Shown: positions 48,124-57,345, counted from the first letter of the stretch. The stretch: DNA of 64,000 nt from Nocardia transvalensis (GCF_015477765.1 NZ_JADLQQ010000006.1:434001-498000), one strand, 5' to 3'. Numbers and translations are program-made. The notes: generated by a model not told the origin, from the letters alone.

Positions 48124-49272
48124 ATGACCGACGATCAGCTGGGGTTCTCCACACGGGCCGTGCATGCCGGATTCGATCCCGATCCGCAGACCGGCGCGGT
48201 GAACGTGCCGATCTACGCGAGCTCGACCTTCGCCCAGGACGGCGTGGGCGGGCTGCGCGGCGGCTACGAGTACGCGCGCACCGGCAACCCGACCCGCACC
48301 GCGCTGGAGGCCAATCTGGCCGCCCTCGAATCGGGGCGGCACGGGCGGGCCTTCGCCTCGGGCATGGCGGCCTCGGACTGTCTGCTGCGCGCGACGCTGC
48401 GGCCCGGCGACCACCTGGTGATCCCCAACGACGCCTACGGCGGCACGTTCCGGCTGATCGACAAGGTGTTCACGCAGTGGGGCATCGAGTATTCGGTCGC
48501 GCCGGTGTCGGATCCGGATGCGGTGCGCGCGGCGCTGCGGCCGACGACGAAATTGGTGTGGCTCGAGACGCCGACCAACCCGCTGCTCAATATCGGCGAT
48601 ATCGCCGCGCTGGCCGATATCGCGCACGGTGGCGGCGCGAAGCTGGTGGTGGACAACACCTTCGCCTCGCCGTATCTGCAGCAGCCGCTGCTGCTCGGCG
48701 CGGACGTGGTGCTGCATTCGACCACCAAATATCTGGGCGGCCACTCCGATGTCGTCGGCGGCGCCCTGATCACCGACGATCCGGAACTGGACGCGGCCTT
48801 CGGCTTCCTGCAGAACGGTGCGGGCGCGGTGCCCGGCCCCACCGATGCCTTCCTGACCATGCGCGGGGTGAAAACCCTTGCGGTGCGGATGGATCGGCAC
48901 TGCGACAACGCCGAGACGATCGCCGGTTTCCTCGCCGATCACCCGGCCGTCTCGCAGGTGATCTACCCGGGCCTGCCCGAGCATCCCGGATATGCGGTGG
49001 CGCAGAAGCAGATGCGGCGTTTCGGCGGCATGATCTCGGTGCGTCTGCACGGCGGTGACCGGGCCGCTCGCGATTTCTGCGCGCGCACCCGGATCTTCAC
49101 GCTCGCCGAATCGCTGGGCGGGGTGGAATCGCTGATCGAACACCCGGGTGCGATGACCCACGCATCGACCGCGGGTTCGGAACTGGAGGTGCCCGCGGAT
49201 CTGGTGCGGCTGTCGGTCGGCATCGAGGACATCGGCGATCTGCTGGCCGATATCGAGCAAGCCCTCGGGTGA
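48124..49272 (+). CDS. metB: Cystathionine gamma-synthase
   Basis: The 382-residue PLP enzyme has the lysine in LHSTTKYLGGHSDVVGG, the PLP-binding YEYARTGNPTRTALE and VVDNTFASPYLQQP. It makes cystathionine from an O-acylhomoserine and cysteine. With cbs at 40954 it interconverts homocysteine and cysteine. The order relative to cbs and greA matches Rv1077-Rv1080c. The start is ATG 48124; the length matches the family. Confidence 0.95.
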   Translation: MTDDQLGFSTRAVHAGFDPDPQTGAVNVPIYASSTFAQDGVGGLRGGYEYARTGNPTRTALEANLAALESGRHGRAFASGMAASDCLLRATLRPGDHLVIPNDAYGGTFRLIDKVFTQWGIEYSVAPVSDPDAVRAALRPTTKLVWLETPTNPLLNIGDIAALADIAHGGGAKLVVDNTFASPYLQQPLLLGADVVLHSTTKYLGGHSDVVGGALITDDPELDAAFGFLQNGAGAVPGPTDAFLTMRGVKTLAVRMDRHCDNAETIAGFLADHPAVSQVIYPGLPEHPGYAVAQKQMRRFGGMISVRLHGGDRAARDFCARTRIFTLAESLGGVESLIEHPGAMTHASTAGSELEVPADLVRLSVGIEDIGDLLADIEQALG

Positions 49273-49414
49273 CGCCTCGGGCGGCGCAATGGCCGGAAAT
49301 GTGACGAGGCGGCCGCACCCTAGGGGATGCGGCCGCCTGGTCCGGTCGGTCGGGCTCGGGTCGGCGACGGTGCTGCATCCGCCGCCGGAGGGCCCGAGCG
49401 CCCTGCCGGAGACG

Positions 49415-49909
49415 TCAGCTGTGGTAGGGCTCCGCGCTCACCAGGGTCACCTTCATGGTGTTGCCGTTGGGCAGCGTGTACTCGCGGGTCTCGCCGACCT
49501 TGGCGTCGATCAGCGCGCCACCGAGCGGCGAGTTGGGCGAGTAGGTCTCCAGGTCGGAGCTGCCCAGGCCCTCCTCGCGGGTACCGATGAGGAACGTCTC
49601 GGTGTCGGTCTCGTCGCCGTCGTAGTAGACCTTGACGACCGAACCCGGCAGTGCGACACCGGAAACCGAGGGTGCCACGCCCACCTTGGCATTGTTCAGC
49701 AGCTCCTGCAGCTGGCGAATGCGAGCCTCCTGCTGGCCCTGCTCCTCGCGCGCCGCGTGGTAGCCCCCGTTCTCCTTCAGGTCGCCTTCTTCGCGGCGTT
49801 CGTTGATCTCGGCCGCGATGACCGGACGGTTGGCAATGAGCGCGTCGAGTTCGCCCTTGAGCCTTGCATGCGACTCCGGTGTGAGCCAGGTCACGTTCGT
49901 CTCAGTCAT
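49415..49909 (-). CDS. greA: Transcription elongation factor GreA
   Basis: The 164-residue protein has the N-terminal coiled coil with the tip motif REEGDLKENGGYHAAREEQG and the C-terminal globular domain ending NTMKVTLVSAEPYHS. GreA rescues backtracked RNA polymerase by stimulating transcript cleavage. I choose ATG 49909, which gives the actinobacterial family length; a GTG at 49918 adds three residues. AGGGAGTG precedes the ATG. A TAAAAT -10-like sequence occurs 233 bases upstream. Confidence 0.96.
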   Translation of the reverse strand: MTETNVTWLTPESHARLKGELDALIANRPVIAAEINERREEGDLKENGGYHAAREEQGQQEARIRQLQELLNNAKVGVAPSVSGVALPGSVVKVYYDGDETDTETFLIGTREEGLGSSDLETYSPNSPLGGALIDAKVGETREYTLPNGNTMKVTLVSAEPYHS

Positions 49910-50317
49910 CTCGATCACTCCCTAGTAGTTGTTCCCGGCAAGCCGGGATTCCCTGATTCCGCCGCCGTACACCTCCTGCCGGAGGCGCACGACAGCAGTG
50001 GACGGCTAGAGCGATCCCTGGGGGATGTCCTCTCGAACCCCGACAGGCCCTGTTCCGCAGGCACCTGAATGCCCGGAACCGTCAGCGCTGGCCGCCAATG
50101 CAGCAAACACGGCTCCGAACTCCGGAACCGTGTATCGGCCCATTTTAGCACGATTTACAAATTCGCAGGTCAGGGCCGCCTCCCTGCACTTCAGGCCATA
50201 CCCGTTGGGTGCCGCGGTAGTCGCGTAGAGGCCTGCGTCAGGCGGGTGGCCGGATTCCGGGCGTACCCGACAAGTTACCTATGTGCTCGCAAGATCAGGC
50301 GTTCTGTCGGCGTGTCT
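49910..50317. promoter_or_regulatory. Leader and promoter region of greA
   Basis: There is no gene in this 408-bp gap. On the minus strand a TAAAAT box at 50142-50147 is a candidate -10, implying a leader of about 230 bases. The 112-bp repeat copy B fills 50193-50304. Confidence 0.45.
50193..50304. repeat. 112-bp dispersed repeat, copy B
   Basis: It aligns gap-free to 40170-40281; the best-conserved 40 bases include GCGTACCCGACAAGTTACC. It lies just 3' of the DUF4307 gene and upstream of greA. Confidence 0.7.
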
Positions 50318-50776
50318 TCAGTCGGCGCGCAGATAGGGCGGGACCTTGCCGCTGCAGCCGTAGATGTTGCCGTTGGCGGGGCGGGCGGTGCTGCGGACGG
50401 TCGTGGTCAGCTCGACCGTACCGCTGGTCGAGGCCGGGATCAGCACTTCGCGGCGGCCGACCTCGGCGCCGTCGGTGTCCATCGCGCGCACGAAACAGAC
50501 CACGGGCCGGTCGGGATGTTTGCGGGTGAGCTTGAAGTGGACCTCGACGGTGGAGTCGTTCACCAGCGTGTAGCCGAGTTGGTCCGGCTCGATATCCTTC
50601 GGGCCGTACTGGCGATATCCGACATAGGCGACGACCACTCCGAGCACGATCACCACCGCGCCCAGCGCGAACGCCGTCCAGCGGCGGTTGCGGCGGGGTC
50701 GCTGTCCGTAGCGGTCGGCTACCCGGCGGGCGGCCTCGGGACCCTCGAGACCGGACCGGTCGGTCGCCTCGCTCAT
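50318..50776 (-). CDS. DUF4307 membrane protein
   Basis: The 152-residue protein has a short cytosolic part (ADRYGQRPRRNRR), one helix (FALGAVVIVLGVVVAYVGY) and an extracytoplasmic domain with VEVHFKLTRKHPDRPVVCFV and a second cysteine in IYGCSGKVPP. It fits the DUF4307 family next to mca in mycobacteria (Rv1081c). The function is unknown. It is divergent from mca. Confidence 0.85.
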   Translation of the reverse strand: MSEATDRSGLEGPEAARRVADRYGQRPRRNRRWTAFALGAVVIVLGVVVAYVGYRQYGPKDIEPDQLGYTLVNDSTVEVHFKLTRKHPDRPVVCFVRAMDTDGAEVGRREVLIPASTSGTVELTTTVRSTARPANGNIYGCSGKVPPYLRAD

Positions 50777-50935
50777 GATCTGGTCGCTCCCGGGGGGTAG
50801 GTCGGAACAAATGAAGGTCGAATGGAACTATAGGGAGTGGAGATCGGCGCGAGCGGTCGGGCCCGCGCCGCCTGACTCGACACCCGCGGCCGAGAGCGAT
50901 GAGGTGAATACGGTGAGCGACGAGGTGAGTTGGAC

Positions 50936-51868
50936 GTGAGTGGACTTCGCCTCATGGCGGTACATGCCCACCCCGACGACGAATCCAGCAAGGGCGCCGC
51001 GACGACCGCGAAATACGCCGCGGAGGGCAACGACGTTCTCGTCGTCACCCTGACCGGCGGCGAACGCGGCTCGATCCTCAATCCGGCGATGGATGTGCCC
51101 GGCATCCTCGACCGCATCGAGGAGGTGCGGCGCGAGGAGATGGCCGAGGCCGCCAAGGCACTCGGCGTGCGCCAGCACTGGCTGGGGTTCGTCGATTCCG
51201 GCCTGCCCGAGGGCGATCCGCTACCGCCGCTGCCGGAGGGCTGCTTCGCGCTGGTGCCGCTGGAGGAGGCCACCGAGGCTCTGGTGCGCGTGGTGCGCGA
51301 ATTCAAACCGCACGTCATGACCACCTACGACGAGAACGGTGGCTATCCGCACCCGGACCACATCATGTGCCACAAGGTGTCGGTGGCCGCGTTCGAGGCG
51401 GCCGGGGATCCGGAGAAGTTCCCGGATGCCGGTGAGCCGTGGACGCCGCTGAAGCTGTACTACGACCACGGCTTCAGCATGCAGCGGTTGGAGGTGTTCG
51501 CCGCCGAGTACGAGCGGATCGGCGAACCGTTCCCGATGCAGGACTGGCTCGACCGCATCCGCAGCGTCGCCGCCGAGCGCGGTGACGTCATGTCCCGGGT
51601 GACCACCCAGATCGAGTGCGCGAAGTACTTCCCGCAGCGCGACGACGCCCTGCGCGCGCACGCCACCCAGATCGACCCCAACGGCGCGTTCTTCGCCATC
51701 CCCCTGGAGATGCAGCAGCGGCTGTGGCCCACCGAGGAATTCGAGCTGGCCCGGACCCGGGTGCGCACCGAGATCCCGGAGACCGATCTGTTCGCCGGTA
51801 TCCGCGAGGCCGAGGACGCCGATGCCCTCGCCGAGGACGCTCGCGCGATCGAGGACCCTGCCCGATGA
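50936..51868 (+). CDS. mca: Mycothiol S-conjugate amidase
   Basis: The 310-residue zinc amidase has the metal-binding motifs MAVHAHPDDES and YPHPDHIMCH of the PIG-L/LmbE fold. It hydrolyses the amide of mycothiol conjugates, releasing a mercapturic acid for export and GlcN-inositol for recycling. The start is GTG 50936, matching the family start MSxLRLMAVHAHPDDE. The stop overlaps the next gene (ATGA). Confidence 0.95.
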   Translation: MSGLRLMAVHAHPDDESSKGAATTAKYAAEGNDVLVVTLTGGERGSILNPAMDVPGILDRIEEVRREEMAEAAKALGVRQHWLGFVDSGLPEGDPLPPLPEGCFALVPLEEATEALVRVVREFKPHVMTTYDENGGYPHPDHIMCHKVSVAAFEAAGDPEKFPDAGEPWTPLKLYYDHGFSMQRLEVFAAEYERIGEPFPMQDWLDRIRSVAAERGDVMSRVTTQIECAKYFPQRDDALRAHATQIDPNGAFFAIPLEMQQRLWPTEEFELARTRVRTEIPETDLFAGIREAEDADALAEDARAIEDPAR

Positions 51869-52173
51869 CCTTCGCCCTGCTCGCTCAGAGCACCACCAAC
51901 CCGACCGGCCCGGAATTCGGCAAGGCCTCCCCGCTGGGCCTGGTCATCATCCTGGTCCTGCTCGCGGGCACCGTCTTGCTGATCCGCTCGATGAACAAGC
52001 ACATCAAGGGCCTGCCCGCGGAATTCTCCCCCGAACACCCGGAACCGGACCAGGAGGCCGACGAGGGCACGGAACCGGGGATCACCCACCGCGACGAGGA
52101 GACTCCGGAAGACTCGTCGGACGAAAAGCCAACGAAACCATCGGCATCCGCGAAACCCGATAGTCCCGCCTGA
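51865..52173 (+). CDS. Small single-helix membrane protein downstream of mca
   Basis: The 102-residue protein has one helix (LGLVIILVLLAGTVLLI) and then a charged, acidic tail (PEHPEPDQEADEGTE and PSASAKPDSPA). Its ATG overlaps the mca stop, so they are coupled. The position matches Rv1083. The function is unknown. Confidence 0.82.
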   Translation: MTFALLAQSTTNPTGPEFGKASPLGLVIILVLLAGTVLLIRSMNKHIKGLPAEFSPEHPEPDQEADEGTEPGITHRDEETPEDSSDEKPTKPSASAKPDSPA

Positions 52174-52189
52174 CTTCCCAGATCCCGGC

Positions 52190-52260
52190 ACGTACCCGAC
52201 TTCCTTGTTCCCGGCACGTACCCAACTTTTTGTTCCCGGCACGCTTTCGGCCGGGATCAG
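52190..52260. repeat. Three ~24-bp repeats and a dispersed-family hairpin
   Basis: TTCCCGGCACGTACCCRACTT occurs twice, followed by a third start, and the last copy ends in a TCCCGGC...GCCGGGA hairpin near 52236-52257. The hairpin runs into the stop of the small gene at 52257. Confidence 0.55.
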
Positions 52261-52418
52261 AAGCGGGGGTCGTGGGTGCGGTGGCGGCAGATGTCGCAAT
52301 CGCAGTCGAAGTAGCCGATGCCGGCGCTGCCGTGGGCGCCGCGGCGTTCGGCCTCCTCGAGGTCGGCGTACCACGGCCGGCGTACCGGTGCGGGTCGAGG
52401 GGTAATGGTGTCCTTCAT
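52257..52418 (-). CDS. Small Cys/His-rich protein (53 aa)
   Basis: The frame MKDTITPRPAPVRRPWYADL continues to a C-terminal FDCDCDICRHRTHDPRF with a Cys-x-Cys-x2-Cys pattern and two histidines, which suggests metal binding. It is too short for many gene callers. ATG 52418 has only a weak ribosome site. The strong codon bias and the motif make it plausible. Confidence 0.6.
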   Translation of the reverse strand: MKDTITPRPAPVRRPWYADLEEAERRGAHGSAGIGYFDCDCDICRHRTHDPRF

Positions 52419-52492
52419 GTCTCTGACATACCCAGTCGGCGGGGTATCGATTGGTTACGGTTCGGTACGCGCGAATGTGCAAGGCTGGATGT

Positions 52493-54550
52493 GTGAACCT
52501 TCTCGGTGATGCGACCTCCCCGTACCTTCGTCAGCACGCGGACAACCCGGTGCACTGGCGGCCGTGGGATGCGGCCGCGCTGGCCGAGGCGCGCGCCCGG
52601 GACGTGCCGATCCTGCTCTCGGTGGGTTATGCGTCCTGCCACTGGTGCCATGTGATGGCCCACGAGTCGTTCGAGGACGAGGCGACCGCGGCGCTGATGA
52701 ACGACAACTTCGTCTGCGTGAAGGTGGATCGGGAGGAGCGGCCGGATCTGGATGCGGTCTACATGACCGCCACGGTCGCCATGACCGGTCAGGGCGGCTG
52801 GCCCATGACCTGTTTTCTCACCCCGGACGGGGAGCCGTTCTACTGCGGCACCTACTACCCGAAGGTGCCGCGCGGGGGTATGCCGTCGTTCACGCAGCTG
52901 CTCAGCGCCGTCACCGACACCTGGCGCAACCGCCGCGACGAGGTGGATCAGGCGGCCGGGCAGGTGGCCGAGGCGCTGCGCTCCCAGTACGACGGGCTGC
53001 CCGACAGCGCATTGACCGTCACCGCCGAACTGCTGGGACATGCGGTGGCCACCGTGCTGCGCGATGTCGATGAGCGCTATGCCGGATTCGGTGGCGCCCC
53101 GAAGTTTCCGCCGTCGGCACTGCTGGAGGCGTTGCTGCGCCACTACGAACGCACCGGTGACGACCAGGTGCTGCAGGTGGTGTCGCGGACCACCGAGGCG
53201 ATGGCCCGGGGCGGCATCTACGACCAGCTGCGCGGCGGCTTCGCCCGGTATTCCGTCGACGCCGCCTGGGTGGTGCCGCATTTCGAGAAGATGCTCTACG
53301 ACAATGCCCAATTGCTGCGCGCCTACGCGCATTTGGCGCGCCGGGCCTCCGATACGCCCGGTGCGCAATCGGTTTCGTCGCTGCCGTGGCGGATCACCGA
53401 GGAGACCGCGCAGTTCCTGCTCGACGACCTCGGCACGGCCTACGGCGGATTCGCCTCCGCCCTGGACGCCGACACCCAGGTGGAGCCGCACGGTCCGGGC
53501 GTGGAGGGCGCCACCTATGTCTGGACACCCGCGGAGCTGACCGCCGAACTCGGCCCGATCGACGGCGCCTGGGCCGCGGAGGTTTTCGGCGTCACCACGG
53601 CCGGCACCTTCGAACACGGCACCTCGGTGCTCACCCGATATCGCGATCCGGAGGACACCGCACGGCTCGAGCAGGCCCGTAAGAGGTTGCGCGAGGCCCG
53701 CGCCCGCCGACCCCAGCCGGATCGCGACGACAAGGTGGTCACGGCCTGGAACGGGATGGCGATCACCGCCCTCGCGGAGGCCGGTGCCGCGCACGGCCGC
53801 CCCGACTGGGTGGACGCGGCGGCCCGTTGTGCGCGGTTCCTGGTGGACCGGCACATCGTCGACGGCCGCCTGGTCCGTGCCTCGCTCGACGGCGCCGCCG
53901 GTGCGGCCGCCGGTGTGCTCGAGGACTACGCCTGGCTGGCCACCGGCCTGCTGGCGCTGTATCAGGCCACCGCCGAGGCCGAGTGGCTGGAGCGGGCGCA
54001 GCATCTGATCGACGCCGCCGTCGAGCATTTCGCCAATCCCACCGAGCCAGGCACCTGGTTCGATACCGCCGACGATGCCGAAACCCTCGTCACTCGCCCG
54101 CGCGATCCGCTCGACGGCGCCACGCCCTGCGGGGCGTCCGCCTTCGCCGAGGCGCTGCTGACGGCCTCGGTGCTCAGCGATCCGGCGCGGGCGTCGCGGT
54201 ATCGGGAGCTGGCCGAGCAGACCCTGGCGCGCGGTGCGATCGTGCTCGCACGGGCGCCGCGCTCGGGCGGGCACTGGCTCGCGGTGGCCGAGGCCGCCCT
54301 GCGCGGACCCCTGCAGGTCGCAATCGCGGTGCCCGACGGGGGCGATGCCACCGAATTGAGTGCTGCCGCCCGCTGGTTCGCGCCCGGTGGATCGGTGGTG
54401 GTTGCGGGGCCGCGGGATTCGGCGCCGCTGCTGGCCGCGCGCCCGCCGGTGTCCGGGCGGACCGCCGCCTACGTGTGCCGCGGCTCGGTCTGCGATCTGC
54501 CCGTCACCAGTGCCGACGAGCTGCGGGTATCGCTCACCTCACGGCCATAG
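52493..54550 (+). CDS. Thioredoxin-domain protein (DUF255/YyaL type)
   Basis: The 685-residue protein has an N-terminal thioredoxin-like domain with the CHWCH motif in YASCHWCHVMAHESFED. It is followed by a long alpha/alpha-barrel region with APKFPPSALLEALL and HFEKMLYDNAQLL. This is the family often called thioredoxin domain-containing protein or YyaL. GTG 52493 has AAGG eight bases upstream and gives the family start MNLLGDATSPYLRQH. The position matches Rv1084. The function is unknown; redox or glycan-related roles have been suggested for relatives. Confidence 0.87.
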   Translation: MNLLGDATSPYLRQHADNPVHWRPWDAAALAEARARDVPILLSVGYASCHWCHVMAHESFEDEATAALMNDNFVCVKVDREERPDLDAVYMTATVAMTGQGGWPMTCFLTPDGEPFYCGTYYPKVPRGGMPSFTQLLSAVTDTWRNRRDEVDQAAGQVAEALRSQYDGLPDSALTVTAELLGHAVATVLRDVDERYAGFGGAPKFPPSALLEALLRHYERTGDDQVLQVVSRTTEAMARGGIYDQLRGGFARYSVDAAWVVPHFEKMLYDNAQLLRAYAHLARRASDTPGAQSVSSLPWRITEETAQFLLDDLGTAYGGFASALDADTQVEPHGPGVEGATYVWTPAELTAELGPIDGAWAAEVFGVTTAGTFEHGTSVLTRYRDPEDTARLEQARKRLREARARRPQPDRDDKVVTAWNGMAITALAEAGAAHGRPDWVDAAARCARFLVDRHIVDGRLVRASLDGAAGAAAGVLEDYAWLATGLLALYQATAEAEWLERAQHLIDAAVEHFANPTEPGTWFDTADDAETLVTRPRDPLDGATPCGASAFAEALLTASVLSDPARASRYRELAEQTLARGAIVLARAPRSGGHWLAVAEAALRGPLQVAIAVPDGGDATELSAAARWFAPGGSVVVAGPRDSAPLLAARPPVSGRTAAYVCRGSVCDLPVTSADELRVSLTSRP

Positions 54551-54673
54551 CGGAAGGGTATGGCAGTAGGGGTCGCTCGGCCCGGTCGCTTGCCGACCCG
54601 CTGTTCGCCCGGCAGGATGACCTCGCCAACAGCAATTCCCAGGTCATCGATACCGCATGCGCAGGGAGCCCTC

Positions 54674-55279
54674 GTGAGTAAGCCACGTCGTCAGAACCGT
54701 TCCGTCCTGCTGTCGCCGCGCGCCGCAGTGGCGACGGTCGCCGCCGCGGCGGCGGTGGCATCGATCACAGCCGTGGGCGCCACCACGGCCGCCGCGCGGC
54801 CGATCGGCGCCTTCGATGTGGGCGGTGCGATCGAGGCCGAGTACGACCGGGCCGGGGGTTTCGCGACCTTCGGCAATCCGATCTCGCCGGAGTCCGATGC
54901 CGCCCGCGGCGGCAAATTCCAGGTCTTCGAGAAGAATATCTCGATCTACTGGTCGGTCGGCACGGACGCGCATTATGTCGGCGGGTTCATCCGCGACAAG
55001 TGGGGGTCGCTGGGCTGGGAGAACAGCCCGCTCGGCTATCCGATCACCGACGAACAGAAGGCGCGCAAGGGCGACGGACGCTACAACCTGTTCGACGGCG
55101 GCTCGGTCTACTGGTCGCCGAAGACCGGCGCGCACGCGGTCTGGGGTGCCATCCGCGACACCTGGGTCAGCAACGTGGCCGAGGCGGGCCGCTACGGCTA
55201 CCCGACCAGCGACGAATACGACTACCAGGGCGGTAAGGCCCAGGACTTCCAGGGCGGCCGGATCACCTGGCATCCGTGA
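54674..55279 (+). CDS. LGFP-repeat secreted protein
   Basis: The 201-residue exported protein has a long signal region (VATVAAAAAVASITAVGATTAAA) and then three LGFP-type repeats, recognisable at ATFGNPISPE, SPLGYPITDE and GRYGYPTSDE. LGFP repeats occur in cell-wall proteins of mycolate-containing actinobacteria, where they may bind the wall. An AGGGAG ribosome site fixes GTG 54674. Its end overlaps the 3' end of the adenylate cyclase gene by 17 bases. Confidence 0.88.
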   Translation: MSKPRRQNRSVLLSPRAAVATVAAAAAVASITAVGATTAAARPIGAFDVGGAIEAEYDRAGGFATFGNPISPESDAARGGKFQVFEKNISIYWSVGTDAHYVGGFIRDKWGSLGWENSPLGYPITDEQKARKGDGRYNLFDGGSVYWSPKTGAHAVWGAIRDTWVSNVAEAGRYGYPTSDEYDYQGGKAQDFQGGRITWHP

Positions 55280-56765
55280 CGCGCTCGGTCGGCGGGATAT
55301 CGGTCCAGCAGTCGGTGGGTTCCTTGCGGCCGCGCAGCTGAATCGTCTCGTACAGCACCCATTTCCCGCGTTCGTGTTCGGCGGCGGCGTCGATCACGGC
55401 CCGGCTCACCAGGATTCGCCGTGACACGTGTTTGGCCTCGGCGGTCAGGCGCGCGGCCTCGTTGACGGCATCGCCGATCACCGTGTACTCGAGGCGGGTG
55501 TCGGTGCCGACGTCACCGGCGAACACCAGCCCGCGCGCCACCCCGATGCCGATATCCAGTTCCCCGACGGCGGCCACCTCGTCGCGGATGCGCCGGGCCG
55601 CGCGCAGTGCGGGAGTGGCGTTGTCGCGCAGGGCGATCGGCGCGCCGAAGATGCACAGCGCCGCATCGCCCTCGAACTTGTTGACCAGCCCGCCGTTGTC
55701 CTCCGTCGCCGAGACCACCGTGGCCAGCAGGCGATTCAGTTTGGCCACGAATTCCCGCGGTGCGAGTTCGGTGGACAGTTCCACCGAACCCACGACATCG
55801 ACGAACAGCGCGGTGACGATCCGGACGTCGCCGGTGAGGTCCAGCCCGCCCGCCAGGGCGCGCTCGGCCACCTCGGTGCCGACGTGGCGGCCGAACACAT
55901 CGCGCATCCGTTCCCGCTCGCTCAGGTTGGTGGCCAGCTCGTTCACCGAATGTTCCAGCCGCCCGATCTCGCTGGCGCTGCCGACCGGCACCCGGACGTC
56001 CAGGTCGCCGCGGGCGATGCGGTCCAGCGCCCGGCGCAGGGTGCGCAGCGGCGCGGCGACCGCGCGGGCCAGGGTGGCGGTGGCCAGCGCGCCCACGGCG
56101 AGCCCCACCAGGGACATGTAGATCGCCGTCCGGATGCGGTCCTCGGCGTCGACAGCCGGGTCGGCGAGCACGACGATGAGCATGAGCAGTGGCATCGCAC
56201 CGGCCACCGCCCACGACACCACCAGCCGGTTGAGCACTGTGGAACTCCAGTGCATCGTGCCGCCGAGCACCGCCGAGACGATCGGGATGACAGGGCGGGT
56301 CAGCCGGTCGACGACGAGGAAGGTGAATCCGGCCGATTCGAGTGCGCCCAGGGTGAACATCGCGGCGATCACCGCCGTCGCACGGGCAGGGACGACGTGG
56401 GAGAAGATGGCGGTCACGATGGCCACGCCGGGTAGCCAGATGGCCAGCGCGCGGGCGGTGATCGCGATGGGCACGTTCAGCAGCCGGCGGGCCTCCGCAT
56501 CGCTGGGCCGCCGCCCCTGATCGAGCCAGCCGAAGTAGCGGAAACGGTCTCGAACGGCGAGCACGATGCCGACCACCGCGCCCAGCGTGGGATAGATCGC
56601 GGCCTGCCCCAGCGCGGTGACCCAATCCGGACCGAGGCGGCCGAGAAACCCGCTGAGCCACAGCTCGGTCACGATCACCCCGAGCCCGCCGAGATTGCAG
56701 GCCAGCACCACCGCCGACAGCCCCCACGGCGCCCGCAGCGCCCACAGAATCAGGCGGGCGATCAT
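55263..56765 (-). CDS. HAMP-linked class III adenylate cyclase
   Basis: The 500-residue protein has about six N-terminal helices, a HAMP domain (RTLRRALDRIARGDLDVRVP) and a class III cyclase catalytic domain. The metal aspartates are in ALFVDVVGSVE and FEGDAALC. The substrate lysine is in NKFEGD, the aspartate in YTVIGD, and the transition-state residues in AVNEAARL, so it looks active. This layout is like the Rv1318c-Rv1320c group and signals through cAMP. It converges with the LGFP gene. ATG 56765 is chosen over TTG 56774. Confidence 0.9.
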   Translation of the reverse strand: MIARLILWALRAPWGLSAVVLACNLGGLGVIVTELWLSGFLGRLGPDWVTALGQAAIYPTLGAVVGIVLAVRDRFRYFGWLDQGRRPSDAEARRLLNVPIAITARALAIWLPGVAIVTAIFSHVVPARATAVIAAMFTLGALESAGFTFLVVDRLTRPVIPIVSAVLGGTMHWSSTVLNRLVVSWAVAGAMPLLMLIVVLADPAVDAEDRIRTAIYMSLVGLAVGALATATLARAVAAPLRTLRRALDRIARGDLDVRVPVGSASEIGRLEHSVNELATNLSERERMRDVFGRHVGTEVAERALAGGLDLTGDVRIVTALFVDVVGSVELSTELAPREFVAKLNRLLATVVSATEDNGGLVNKFEGDAALCIFGAPIALRDNATPALRAARRIRDEVAAVGELDIGIGVARGLVFAGDVGTDTRLEYTVIGDAVNEAARLTAEAKHVSRRILVSRAVIDAAAEHERGKWVLYETIQLRGRKEPTDCWTDIPPTERVTDAR

Positions 56766-56879
56766 GTCGACCAACGGGTCGCTAGGGCGTCAGGCAGCAC
56801 GAATCAGCAGCATAGAACCCGAATGCCGACCACCGGCCTTTTCCCGTGATCTTGCGCGCCCTCGTGCCCGGCACGCCCT

Positions 56880-57302
56880 TCACAGGAGCACGACCAACCA
56901 GACGGCGATGTAGTGGCACAGCGCGGCCACAACCGTTGCCGCATGGAAGAACTCGTGATGGCCGAAGGTGCTCGGCCACGGATTGGGCCATTTGGCGGCA
57001 TACAGGATCGCGCCACCGCTGTAGGCGAGCCCACCTATGAGCAGCAGCACCATCGGCGCCACCCCCACGTTGTGCGTCATCGTCGCCGCAACCGGCACGA
57101 TCGCCCACCCCAACAGCAGATACAACGGCACCCCCACCCACCGCGGCGCCGTCGGCCACAACAACTTCAACCCCACCCCACCCACCGCCCCCGCCCACAC
57201 CACGGCCAGCAGCGTCGCCCCTGTCCGCCCCGGCAACCCCAGCAGCGCGAACGGCGTATAACTACCCGCAATGAACAAGAAGATCATCGAGTGATCGATG
57301 CA
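56880..57302 (-). pseudogene. Hemolysin III (YqfA-type) gene truncated at its 5' end
   Basis: The frame encodes DHSMIFLFIAGSYTPFALLG and continues through LKLLWPTAPRWVGVPLYLLL to KWPNPWPSTFGHHEFFHAATV, the C-terminal ~140 residues of the hemolysin III family. The conserved N-terminal ~90 residues are missing. Reading upstream, the frame hits a TGA at 57303-57305 and the family similarity stops. In the M. tuberculosis order, Rv1085c (hemolysin III) follows Rv1084, so a complete gene was probably here before an insertion. Confidence 0.8.
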
Positions 57303-57345
57303 TCAGTCAAGCTACCTATCTGTCTTGCCTGATCAGACGGCATTT
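57296..57345. other. Probable left junction of an integrated phage element
   Basis: At about 57300 the host hemolysin sequence ends. The following bases, CAAGCTACCTATCTGTCTTG and onward, resemble the conserved end of the 112-bp repeat (CAAGTTACCTATGTGCTCG) with one gap. To the right, base composition, small overlapping ORFs and phage genes appear. Confidence 0.55.
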
